Positions 25,524-33,594 of a DNA stretch of 64,000 nt are shown piece after piece. Positions within the stretch are counted from its first letter, which is position 1. Each line of letters opens with the position of its first letter. Under the pieces are notes generated by a model. That model saw nothing but the letters and a program-made list of their open reading frames with translations, was not told where the DNA came from and made no database searches. A program made the translations under genes and the position numbers. Source of the stretch: Halomarina litorea (lineage in GTDB: Archaea; Halobacteriota; Halobacteria; Halobacteriales; Haloarculaceae). The stretch lies in NCBI RefSeq assembly GCF_024227715.1, contig NZ_CP100448.1:682001-746000 (forward strand), in the 5' to 3' direction.

Positions 25524-25946
25524 ATCGCCGTGGGCGACCTCGGCGGTATCCGTGAGGGCAACGACAAGGGACGGCATTTCAACGACAAACTCCACAAAAT
25601 GCCGTTCGCCAAACTCCTGTCGTACATCGAGTACAAGGCCCACCGCGAAGGTGTCGTGGTGGTGTTGGTGGACGAAGCGTACACGTCTCAGACGTGCAAT
25701 CGGTGCGCCGAGAGGGGTGTGCGGAACACGCAGGGCAGGTTCTGGTGTCCGCACTGTGGCTTGGACGACAACGCGGATAAAAACGGCGCAACGAACATCG
25801 GCAAACGAGTGTTGGGCAAGTTCTCGAAACCGCTGTCCGACACGGGGGCCGTACTGGCTCGGCCCGAAACTCAGGTCGTCGTTGAACCTGAGAACTCCCA
25901 AGATTCCGTGGGCCTAACCCTCAGTGAGGGAACCTCACGACTTTAG
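25524..25946 (+). pseudogene. tnpB: Truncated TnpB (C-terminal third only)
   Basis: About 140 residues instead of roughly 400, with a TAG at 25521-25523 just upstream. It keeps IAVGDLGGIREGNDKGRHF, the RuvC-region YIEYKAHREGVVVVLVDEAY and the zinc ribbon CNRCAERG...CPHCGLDDNADKNGATNI with its RuvC-III-like D-x-NGA.NI element. Missing are the N-terminal wedge/REC region and the first RuvC Asp, so no nuclease is possible. The stop TAG (25944-25946) lies inside the right-end hairpin. Confidence 0.8.
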
Positions 25947-25958
25947 TCGTGGGAGAAG
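25850..25958 (+). ncRNA. Probable omega/sotRNA region at the TnpB 3' end
   Basis: In IS1341-type genes of Halobacterium, sense-overlapping transcripts cover the tnpB 3' end, and in TnpB systems the omegaRNA ends at the element's right end with the guide beyond it. Here the 3' coding end and the two right-end hairpins (25918-25930, 25936-25951) are intact. The 5' boundary is a guess. Confidence 0.45.
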
Positions 25959-26258
25959 TCAGTCCCCGCTTCGCAGCGACCCGTAGCGCTCGCGGACGAG
26001 TTCGTCGTAGCGCGCGAGGAACTCCTCCTGTGTCGCAGGGCCGTCCGCCTCCACGTCGACGAGGAGGTTCTCCAGTTCGTCGCGAGGCTGGTGACAGAGT
26101 TCGCGGTGACAGGTCTTGCAGACGTGTTCGAACTCCTTGCCGCGGCGCGACCAGCGGTCGCCCTCCTTGTCGTACTCGCGGGCCGCCGAGCGCTCGACGG
26201 ACCGGCCACAGGCGACGCAGTCGACCCGGTCTTCCCCGCGTTTCCGCGAGCCCCACAT
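25959..26258 (-). CDS. Small zinc protein (DUF7562-like)
   Basis: A 99-aa protein from ATG 26258 (MWGSRKRGEDRVDC); an in-frame ATG 27 bases upstream is less likely because the family begins MWGSR. It has two CxxC knuckles (CVAC, residues 14-17, and CKTC, 46-49) plus His/Cys in HRELCHQPRDELE, followed by a helical C-terminus (ATQEEFLARYDELVRERYGS). It resembles haloarchaeal DUF7562. Its stop abuts the right end of the TnpB remnant, so the last residues may have been altered by the insertion. Confidence 0.8.
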   Translation of the reverse strand: MWGSRKRGEDRVDCVACGRSVERSAAREYDKEGDRWSRRGKEFEHVCKTCHRELCHQPRDELENLLVDVEADGPATQEEFLARYDELVRERYGSLRSGD

Positions 26259-26364
26259 ACTACTCGGGCCTACGTGTGTGCTCACTTAGCCTTTTTCGAC
26301 TCGGCAGTCGCGGGTCGCACGTCGGCCGCCGCTCGTCTCTCCCGGACCGCCCCGGTCGCCGGTC

Positions 26365-26396
26365 AGCAGGGAGCTCGGTCGCTACCGCTCCCTGCT
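26365..26396. repeat. 10-bp inverted repeat in divergent intergenic region
   Basis: A perfect stem AGCAGGGAGC (26365-26374) with GCTCCCTGCT (26387-26396) and a 12-base loop, between the zinc protein and the PUA gene. It is either a regulatory site or a hairpin of an unseen transcript. Confidence 0.45.
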
Positions 26397-26432
26397 CCAG
26401 ACTCGCTTCGCTCGCCGGGAGCGACCCCGGAC

Positions 26433-26441
26433 GCTTTATTT
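26433..26441 (+). promoter_or_regulatory. TATA element of the PUA gene
   Basis: 'gctttattt' centred 27 bases before ATG 26464; it predicts a leaderless mRNA. Confidence 0.65.
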
Positions 26442-26463
26442 CGCGCGACGCGGAACCCCGGGT

Positions 26464-26943
26464 ATGCAGGTCAAGTCCCGCCACCACCTCCGGAGCGACG
26501 AGATCAAACGCATCAAGGAGTCCGTCGCCGACTCGCTCGGCGTCGACCTCGACGGCGACGCCTTCGAGCGCGTGGAGTTCGTCGACGACGACACCGACCT
26601 CGTCCTCGTCGACGGCGAACCACTCGTCGTGTACTTCGACGACGAACCCATCCTCACGGTCCGCGGGGCCAACGAGTTCCCGCCGGAGCGCAACGTCGTC
26701 ACCGTCGACGCGGGCGCGGTGTCGTTCGTCTCCGACGGCGCGGACGTGATGCGTCCCGGCATCGTCGAGGCCGACGAGTCCATCGCGGCGGGCGACCTCG
26801 TCGCCATCGCCGAGGAGACACACGGAAAAGTCCTCGCCGTCGGCCGCGCGCTGGAGGACGGCGCGGACCTCGTCGGGGACTCGGGGAAGGTCGTCGAGTC
26901 GCTCCACCACGTCGGCGACGACCTCTACACCGCGACGTTCTGA
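26464..26943 (+). CDS. PUA-domain RNA-binding protein (MCT-1/Tma20-like)
   Basis: A 159-aa protein. The N-terminal half (MQVKSRHHLRSDEIKRIKES to about residue 70) matches the pre-PUA domain of the archaeal MCT-1/Tma20-related family. Residues 78-155 form a PUA domain (VTVDAGAVSFVSDGADVMRP, GIVEADESIAAGDLVAI). Eukaryotic relatives act in translation re-initiation and ribosome recycling; the archaeal role is less clear. The leaderless promoter supports the start. Confidence 0.88.
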   Translation: MQVKSRHHLRSDEIKRIKESVADSLGVDLDGDAFERVEFVDDDTDLVLVDGEPLVVYFDDEPILTVRGANEFPPERNVVTVDAGAVSFVSDGADVMRPGIVEADESIAAGDLVAIAEETHGKVLAVGRALEDGADLVGDSGKVVESLHHVGDDLYTATF

Positions 26944-26965
26944 TTCGGCTGTTCCGGGCCCGCGC

Positions 26966-27577
26966 TCAGGCGCACTGCCCGCTCGCGCTGACCCCGCCGT
27001 CGGTCAACTGGAGGGTCACGGTCCCGAGCGTGCCGTCCGCACAGGCCAGTCGGCCCGCGCCCTCGACACTGCTGGACGGTCCCGCTCCGGTGACGACGTA
27101 GACGAGCGTCGCCTCTCCACGGCCGGCGGGCAGGTCGACGGTGGCGGCGGCCCCGGCCCCGACCGCGTAGCGCTTGCTCGCGACGCTCGCGGCGGGCGCG
27201 ATGCCGACCACTTCCTCGCTCACCACGTCGTCGAGGTACCCGGCCGCCGCCACCTCGACGGTCTCCGTCCGGCCGTCGGCGCGGGTCACGGTGAAGCGCT
27301 CTGCGGGCGACTCCACGAGGTAGATGGTCACGTGGGAGGTGTCGCTCCGGTCGTTCCTGAGGTGCATCGTCTCGGGACCGAGCGGTCGCTTCGGGGCGTC
27401 ACCGGCGCTCACGTCCTCGACGGGCGGGTCGTCGCTCGGCGTACCTGCGTCCGACCCGACGCTCTCGCCGCTCGGGTCGTCCGGGTCGGCCTCCGCTACG
27501 GGCGCCACGTCCATCGCTCCACACCCCGCGAGCGCGACGAGTGCCGCGAGCGTGACGACGAGTATCTGCTGTCGCAT
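26966..27577 (-). CDS. Lipoprotein, paralogue of the next gene
   Basis: A 203-aa protein from ATG 27577, with a TATA-like 'ggctataac' near 27604, so not the upstream in-frame ATG. The signal peptide ends in the lipobox LVALAGC (residues 13-19). An Asp/Pro/Ser linker (20-65) leads to a beta domain with DTSHVTIYLVESPAERFTV and a C-terminal disulphide-like pair (RLACADGT ... VSASGQCA). It shares layout and C-terminal pattern with 27731-28447. The surface lipoprotein role is unknown. Confidence 0.8.
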   Translation of the reverse strand: MRQQILVVTLAALVALAGCGAMDVAPVAEADPDDPSGESVGSDAGTPSDDPPVEDVSAGDAPKRPLGPETMHLRNDRSDTSHVTIYLVESPAERFTVTRADGRTETVEVAAAGYLDDVVSEEVVGIAPAASVASKRYAVGAGAAATVDLPAGRGEATLVYVVTGAGPSSSVEGAGRLACADGTLGTVTLQLTDGGVSASGQCA

Positions 27578-27730
27578 GGGTGTGGTAGTACGACAGCGCG
27601 TTATAGCCCTTCTACCGCCCGTTTCGGCGACGTAACGCACTTTCGAGAGGGGAGGTACGCACTCGGTCGTCGGCGGGCGTGGGCCGCTCCGGTGGCCGTC
27701 GGGGACGACGCTGTCTAGGTGGGCCTCGAA

Positions 27731-28447
27731 TCAGTCCAGACAGTCGCCCTCGGCGGTGACGCCGCCGTCGGTGACGTTCACCCGGACGCGGCCGGGCGTG
27801 TCGTTCCCGTCGCAGGCCAGTCTGGTCGCAGCCACGACGCGCCGGTCTTCCTCGTCGTCTTCGGCCGTCGTCACCTCGACGACGAGGGTGGTCCACGACT
27901 CGCCTCCCGGGAGGTCGGCGGTCGGCGTCTCGCCCGCGTCCACCTCGTAGGTGGCCTCGCCGCGGACGGGTTCGATGGGCACGAGGTCGGTCACGGTCGG
28001 GGCGACGAGCGACCCGACCGGTTCGTCGCCCAGTTCGACCACGTCGACGCTCCCGTTCGCGTGGTACACCTTGTAGGCGGTTGCGGGACCGTCCGCCAGC
28101 GTCAGGTCCACGAGGACGTCATCCGACCCGTCGTTGCGGAAGACGACGCTGTCCGCGGGGCGTTCGGGTTCGGGCGTCGGCGTGGGCGTCGCAGTCGCCG
28201 TCTCGGGACCCTCCCCCCCGTCGGTCGGTTCGCCGTCGGTCGAATCACGGTCGTCCGTCTCGTCGCCGCCGTCGGTCGACTCGGTAGCTCCGTTCGTCGT
28301 CTCGCCGCCCGACGGGGCGGCACCGACCGTGGCGATGGGACTGGCCTCGGCGGTGTCGTTCGCCTGTGGGCGGTTTATCTGGATGGCGCTACACCCGGCG
28401 AGGACGACGAGGGCCGCGAGGGAAACGGCGAGGAGCGTCCGGTTCAT
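27731..28447 (-). CDS. Lipoprotein, paralogue of the previous gene
   Basis: A 238-aa protein. The signal peptide and lipobox VVLAGC (residues 14-19) are followed by a long low-complexity Thr/Asp/Gly/Pro linker (25-95), then a beta domain (DSVVFRNDGSDDVLVDLTL, TAYKVYHANGSVDVVELGD) and a C-terminal Cys pair (RLACDGND ... VTAEGDCLD). It has its own TATA-like element near 28473, so the two paralogues are separately transcribed on the same strand. Tandem duplication is likely. Confidence 0.8.
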   Translation of the reverse strand: MNRTLLAVSLAALVVLAGCSAIQINRPQANDTAEASPIATVGAAPSGGETTNGATESTDGGDETDDRDSTDGEPTDGGEGPETATATPTPTPEPERPADSVVFRNDGSDDVLVDLTLADGPATAYKVYHANGSVDVVELGDEPVGSLVAPTVTDLVPIEPVRGEATYEVDAGETPTADLPGGESWTTLVVEVTTAEDDEEDRRVVAATRLACDGNDTPGRVRVNVTDGGVTAEGDCLD

Positions 28448-28528
28448 GGCTGACAGGTCGCCGCCCCGGATAATAGCGGTTGTCCGAGACTCACGACGAC
28501 AGACAGATTTGTGAGGGGACAGGTGGGT

Positions 28529-29620
28529 TCAGTCCTCGGGGTACGTCGGGAGACGCGCCGAGGTGGACCCGCCCTCCACGAACGGGAGGTCGACGACGCT
28601 CGCCGGGACCTCCTCGCCCCCGACGCGGACGGTCACCGACGCGCCGTCGAAGCCGAAGTCGACGTACGCGAGGGCGACGGGGGCGTCGTAACTCGGGCCG
28701 AACGCGCCGCGGGTCACCTCGCCGACGGCCGCGTCGCCGTCGAAGACGGCCGCGCCCGACTCGGGGACGGCCTCGGGTGCGAGGCCGACCAGTCGCTTCG
28801 AGGGCCGCCCCCGGTTCTCGACGCGCGAGACGACCTCCTGCCCGACGTAACAGCCCTTCTCGAAGTCCAGCGCGTTCCTGACGCCCGCGACGTTCGGGAT
28901 GCGCCCCACCAGTTCCGTCTCGAACAGGGGGGTGCCAGCTTCGAGGGTGAGCGTGTTCCACGTGTCGTAGCCGAACGGGGCGGCGTTCAGGCCGTGGTTG
29001 ACGAGGGTGTCGAACACCGCCGGGGCGTCGTCCGCGGCGCAGATGACGTCGTAGCCCTCCTCGCCCGCGAGGCCGTCGCCCGCGACGACGGTGACGCCCT
29101 CGTCGCCCATCGACCCGCGGACGAACGAGAGGGCGGGTTCTGGCGCGCCCGCGTGGTTGAGAACGCTCGCTATCTTCTCGGTCGCCGTCCGCCCGTGGAC
29201 GCCGAAGACGCCGAAGTCGTCGGTCGCCTCGCGAATCTCGACGTCCTGAATGAACACCTTGCCCGACCAGTCGTCGACCAGCGGTCCGGCCCGGTCGGGG
29301 TGGGTGAAACAGAGGAGTCGCTCGCCGGCATTGAAGACGTAGAGGTCGGTCTCGATGCCCCCCTGCGGGTCGAGCAGGAGGCAGTAGGCACCCGTCCCGT
29401 CGTCGGTGGGGACGTGGTTCGAGACGGCGTTGTCGACGAACTCGACCCGGTCGTCGTCGCCCACCTCGACGACGCCGTAGCCCATCTCGACGACGCCGAC
29501 GGCGTTGCGGACTGCACGGTGCGTCCGCTCGTGGCGGCCGTAGTTCGCGACGACGCGCCGTCCGCCGTGGTCCGTGAACGTCGCCCCGTGGTCGGCGTGG
29601 ACGTCCTCGATGACGGTCAT
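28529..29620 (-). CDS. ygfZ: YgfZ/GcvT-type folate-binding protein
   Basis: A 363-aa protein with the GcvT fold. The diagnostic KGCYVGQE motif (residues 256-263) marks the YgfZ branch, which uses tetrahydrofolate to help assemble or repair Fe-S clusters, rather than the glycine-cleavage T-protein. Haloarchaeal annotations often call it an aminomethyltransferase. The N-terminal YGRHERTHRAVRNAVGVVEM and GFDGASVTVRVGG near the C-terminus complete the fold. No glycine-cleavage genes adjoin it. Confidence 0.88.
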   Translation of the reverse strand: MTVIEDVHADHGATFTDHGGRRVVANYGRHERTHRAVRNAVGVVEMGYGVVEVGDDDRVEFVDNAVSNHVPTDDGTGAYCLLLDPQGGIETDLYVFNAGERLLCFTHPDRAGPLVDDWSGKVFIQDVEIREATDDFGVFGVHGRTATEKIASVLNHAGAPEPALSFVRGSMGDEGVTVVAGDGLAGEEGYDVICAADDAPAVFDTLVNHGLNAAPFGYDTWNTLTLEAGTPLFETELVGRIPNVAGVRNALDFEKGCYVGQEVVSRVENRGRPSKRLVGLAPEAVPESGAAVFDGDAAVGEVTRGAFGPSYDAPVALAYVDFGFDGASVTVRVGGEEVPASVVDLPFVEGGSTSARLPTYPED

Positions 29621-29682
29621 CGTACGGAGTTGACCGCGCCGACGGATGACCGCTACGGTTCTCGCGGGTCGGGCGTGGTCGA

Positions 29683-29982
29683 TTAGAAGGGGAAGCGCTC
29701 GCGAAGCCGGTCGAACAGGGAGACGTCGTCCTCGCTCGCGTCCTCGGGGTCGGGGACGACCCGGTCGGCGGGGGTGATGACGAGGCGGCCGTCCTCGCGT
29801 CGCGTGCCGATGAGGTGTTCCTCCTTCAGCGAGGCGAGTGCGCTCTCCAGGGTGTCTATCTCGGCGTCGACGCGGGTGCGGAGTTCGAGGACCGTCATCC
29901 CCTCCTCGCCGCGTTCGACGAGCGCGTCGAGCACCGCGACCTCCGTGTCGTCACGGCTCCGGTACTCCCGCTTGGCTCGCAT
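29683..29982 (-). CDS. Winged-helix protein of DUF6432 type
   Basis: A 99-aa protein from ATG 29982, selected because a TATA-like 'cgttaagac' near 30009 gives a leaderless start; an in-frame ATG 15 bases upstream is less likely. It contains a winged helix (TEVAVLDALVERGEEGMTVLELRTRVDAEIDTLESALASL, residues 13-52; HLIGTRREDGRLVITPADRV as the wing) and an acidic tail ending LRERFPF. It is probably DNA-binding, but regulated genes are unknown. Confidence 0.82.
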   Translation of the reverse strand: MRAKREYRSRDDTEVAVLDALVERGEEGMTVLELRTRVDAEIDTLESALASLKEEHLIGTRREDGRLVITPADRVVPDPEDASEDDVSLFDRLRERFPF

Positions 29983-30074
29983 GTCCGGGGGTAACACGCC
30001 CGCGGTCTTAACGTGTGCCGTCCCGCCGACCGCCGAGGAGTAGGCTTATGTGTCGGACGTGGTAGAATCCGCCA

Positions 30075-30830
30075 ATGGCCATCACTTGTTCCCTCCTCGG
30101 ACACGACTTCGGCGAGACCGAGGTCGAACGCGAACGCGAGGAGCGCGGCAGCGAGGTGGTCACCTCCATCCGGGAGGTCACGGTCTGCCGGCGCTGTGGC
30201 GCCGAGCGTGTCCTCTCGGAGAACACCGAGGTGACGAGCATCGTCGCCCCCGAGGACGCGCCGGTGGACGTGACCGCCGACGCGCCCGCGAATCGGGAGG
30301 GGACCGCGACGTCCGGGGCTGGGGCCGGGCCGGCGTCCGCGTCCGCGTCCGCGTCGGCGTCCGACCCCGAGTCGGCATCCGCGTCCCCGGACACGGGCGA
30401 GGACGACGCCCTCGAGGACTACGACCCCGAGGACGACGACGCGGTCATCCTCACGGACGACCCCGACCAGCGTGACTACGGCGACTGGCCTTCGGAACCC
30501 GGACAGGACTACCGCCCGTGGGACCCCGACACCCTCGTCCACGAGGACGAGGAGGACGACGGGCCGACGGTCGCGGAGATGCTCGGCGAGGAGGACGACG
30601 TGCGGGTGGCAGGCGACGGCGAGGACGACGGGGACGTCGGCGCGGAGGTCATCGAGGCCGACGGCGAGCGGGTCGACCCCGCCGCGGGGCCCTCGTCGGT
30701 CCCCGACGGCGACTACCACTGTACGGTCTGCGGGTTCGCCGCCGAGGCCGAGAACTCCTCGTACCGGCCGGGCGATAGCTGTCCGTCCTGCCGGGAGGGG
30801 TACCTCACTGCGACCGAACGGAATCCATAA
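30075..30830 (+). CDS. Zinc-ribbon protein (DUF7093-like)
   Basis: A 251-aa protein. The N-terminal domain MAITCSLLGHDFGETEVERE contains CRRC (about residues 37-40) and matches the haloarchaeal DUF7093 family. A long acidic low-complexity middle contains an (Ala-Ser)n run (about 85-100) coded by a GTCCGC repeat. The C-terminal zinc ribbon has CTVC (about 216-219) and CPSC (about 236-239). A TATA-like element 27 bases upstream supports ATG 30075. The function is unknown. Confidence 0.8.
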   Translation: MAITCSLLGHDFGETEVEREREERGSEVVTSIREVTVCRRCGAERVLSENTEVTSIVAPEDAPVDVTADAPANREGTATSGAGAGPASASASASASDPESASASPDTGEDDALEDYDPEDDDAVILTDDPDQRDYGDWPSEPGQDYRPWDPDTLVHEDEEDDGPTVAEMLGEEDDVRVAGDGEDDGDVGAEVIEADGERVDPAAGPSSVPDGDYHCTVCGFAAEAENSSYRPGDSCPSCREGYLTATERNP

Positions 30831-30855
30831 ACCCGCGCTGTTCTACGAGGCATCC

Positions 30856-31248
30856 ATGCGCGAGTACAAGATGCGACGGGGCGAGCATCTCGAGGACCGA
30901 ATCCCGGACATGAAAGCGACCGTCGAGGACTACTTCGGGCCCATCACGGGCACCGAGGAGTTCAAGGGGAGCGACCTCTTCGTCGTCGGCGAGCCGAAGA
31001 ACCCGGTCTTCGAGAAGATCATCGTCGGCGCGGTGAAGTACTCCGGCAAGAAGGACAAACTCGCCGTGGACTTCATCGAGCGCCCCGCCGAGGAACTCAT
31101 CGCCGAGGGGGACATGGAGGCCGCCGAGGACGCGGTCAGCGCCAAGAACGAGTTCCTGCTGGAGGCCACGGGCCGCGACGCAAAGAGCCGCCGCGAGTCG
31201 CTCAAGCGCTCCGTCGAGGACGATGCCGAGACGCCGGACAACGTCTGA
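30856..31248 (+). CDS. DUF5611 family protein
   Basis: A 130-aa protein from ATG 30856. The conserved N-terminus MREYKMRRGEHLEDRIPDM and GSDLFVVGEPKNPVFEKIIV identify DUF5611, a small alpha/beta family of haloarchaea and methanogens with no known function. A TATA-like 'ccataaacc' (near 30829) overlaps the end of the preceding gene and predicts a leaderless start. A charged helical tail (KSRRESLKRSVEDD) ends the protein. Confidence 0.88.
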   Translation: MREYKMRRGEHLEDRIPDMKATVEDYFGPITGTEEFKGSDLFVVGEPKNPVFEKIIVGAVKYSGKKDKLAVDFIERPAEELIAEGDMEAAEDAVSAKNEFLLEATGRDAKSRRESLKRSVEDDAETPDNV

Positions 31249-31254
31249 TTCGGA

Positions 31255-32039
31255 CTACTCGACCAGTCCGTACCCCTTCTTGAAGAGGTAGACGTCGACC
31301 AGTATCACGGCCAGCGTCAGCGCCGAGAGGACGCCCAGCGAGACGTTCGGCCCCAGTTCCGTGTAGCCGAGGAAGCCGTAGCGCACGCCGTCGACCATGT
31401 ACACCATCGGGTTGAACAGCGAGACGGTGTAGTACGGTTCGGGGAGGACGGACAGCGAGTAGAACACGCCGCCGAAGAACACCAGCGGGCGGAGCAGGAA
31501 CTGCGTCAGCACGGTGAGGTAGTCGAAGTCCTCTGCCCACAGGCCGCCCACGACGCCGAGCGAGGCGAACAGTGTCGGAATGACGAGCGCGAACGCCAGC
31601 AGGTAGAACGGCTGTGCCACCCGAACGGGCGTGAACAGCAGGCCGACGGCGACGACGATACCCCCCACGAGCAGGCCCCGGAGCGCACTGGAGAGGATGT
31701 ACGCGAACACCATCGCGGTGTGCGAGAGCGGGGAAGTGAGTACCTCGTGAATGTAGTCGTTCCAGCGACCGTGGAAGATGGAGAAGGAGGCGTTCTCGAA
31801 GGCGTTCGACACCGCCCCGAGGACGACGAGGCCGGGCAGGACGAACTCCAGATACGAGTAGTCGCCGCTGACTCCCGAGAGGCGCGACCCGAGGACGACG
31901 CCGAAGACGGCGAAGTACAGCAGGTTCGTGATAGCGGGCGGGAGGAACGTGTTCCGCGGCCGCCGGACGAACCGGAGTATCTCGCGGCGGAGGAGGGTGA
32001 GAAAGCCCGTGGCCCGCGCCGACCCCGACGAGAGGACGC

Positions 32040-32043
<4 letters not shown>
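31255..32043 (-). CDS. ABC-2 type transporter permease
   Basis: A 262-aa membrane protein with six hydrophobic segments and the ABC-2 signature region NAFENASFSIFHGRWNDYIHE followed by LTSPLSHTAMVFAYI. It pairs with the ATPase whose gene overlaps it by 4 bases (32040-32043). Such daunorubicin-resistance-type exporters move drugs, lipids or polysaccharides; the substrate is not evident. It converges with the DUF5611 gene at a distance of 6 bases. Confidence 0.9.
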
Positions 32044-33053
<1,010 letters not shown>

Positions 33054-33105
33054 TGCACACGGTCGGCCGTCGCGTCGGTTAAGGGTGCTGAAACCGGCGG
33101 GACCT

Positions 33106-33465
33106 TCAGCGAGAGAGCTTCTCGCGGGAGACGCTCACACCCGAGGGAGTGATGATGAGCTGGTCGTCGTCCTTCTGGACGATGTCGCCGCCCACCTCGC
33201 GGGCGACCTGCTTCAGTTCGTCCGAGATGTGCTCCATCGTCCGGTCGGAGGTCGTGTGACGCGTGATGTCCGCGACGACGATGTCGCCGTCGTAGACGGC
33301 GTCCTTGATGGCGATGATGTCCTGCTTGTCGGCGATCTTGGCGATGTGTACCTCCGTCTGCGAGGCGGTGGACTCGGTCTCGAAATCGTCGAGGTCGAGT
33401 TCGACGTACTCGTCGGTGCTGCGCGTGCCACGGCCGCCCCCCAGGAGCTTGTCCATGAGACCCAT
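33106..33465 (-). CDS. sepF: Cell division protein SepF
   Basis: A 119-aa protein from ATG 33465 (MGLMDKLLGGGRG), chosen over two in-frame upstream ATGs because a TATA-like 'gaactatgc' near 33494 predicts a leaderless start at 33465. The N-terminal amphipathic helix should bind the membrane. The core (VELDLDDFE onward; KQDIIAIKDAVYDGDIVVAD, LKQVAREVGGDIVQ) is the archaeal SepF fold. SepF anchors FtsZ at the division site in archaea lacking FtsA. Confidence 0.93.
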   Translation of the reverse strand: MGLMDKLLGGGRGTRSTDEYVELDLDDFETESTASQTEVHIAKIADKQDIIAIKDAVYDGDIVVADITRHTTSDRTMEHISDELKQVAREVGGDIVQKDDDQLIITPSGVSVSREKLSR

Positions 33466-33556
33466 AGGACGTGACGGGACCGTTGCGGGCATAGTTCTTA
33501 CGTCACACCAGTTCGACACATTCGTAGAGGATATTAAAATTACGAGAAATAAATCG

Positions 33557-33569
33557 AAATACTATTACG
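33557..33569 (+). promoter_or_regulatory. Promoter of the subtilase gene in an AT-rich island
   Basis: 'aaatactattacg' centred about 30 bases before ATG 33595, within a strikingly AT-rich stretch (33528-33570) shared with the divergent sepF side. Confidence 0.6.
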
Positions 33570-33594
33570 CAAGTCCCCGGGACGGGTAGTTCGT

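Larger units (their letters stand above)
25456..25958 (+). mobile_element. Remnant of an IS1341/IS605-type (TnpB) element
   Basis: The region holds a truncated tnpB followed by an intact right end. Hairpins occur at 25456-25475 (CCCACG/CGTGGG plus a GC and a G-T pair), 25513-25533 (CCACGGC/GCCGTGG), 25918-25930 (CCCTC/GAGGG) and 25936-25951 (CACGAC/GTCGTG). The first and last have the same orientation and share TTTAGTCGTGGGA, so two right ends seem present about 480 bases apart. The element ends at the stop codon of the convergent zinc-protein gene. No tnpA is present. Confidence 0.75.

Noticed and set aside
28529-29620. Glycine cleavage T-protein
   Set aside because: The KGCYVGQE motif marks the YgfZ branch, and no gcvH or gcvP is adjacent.
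30340-30380. GTCCGC tandem hexamers as a possible CRISPR or minisatellite
   Set aside because: The run is short, in frame, and codes an Ala-Ser linker in a low-complexity acidic region; there are no spacers.
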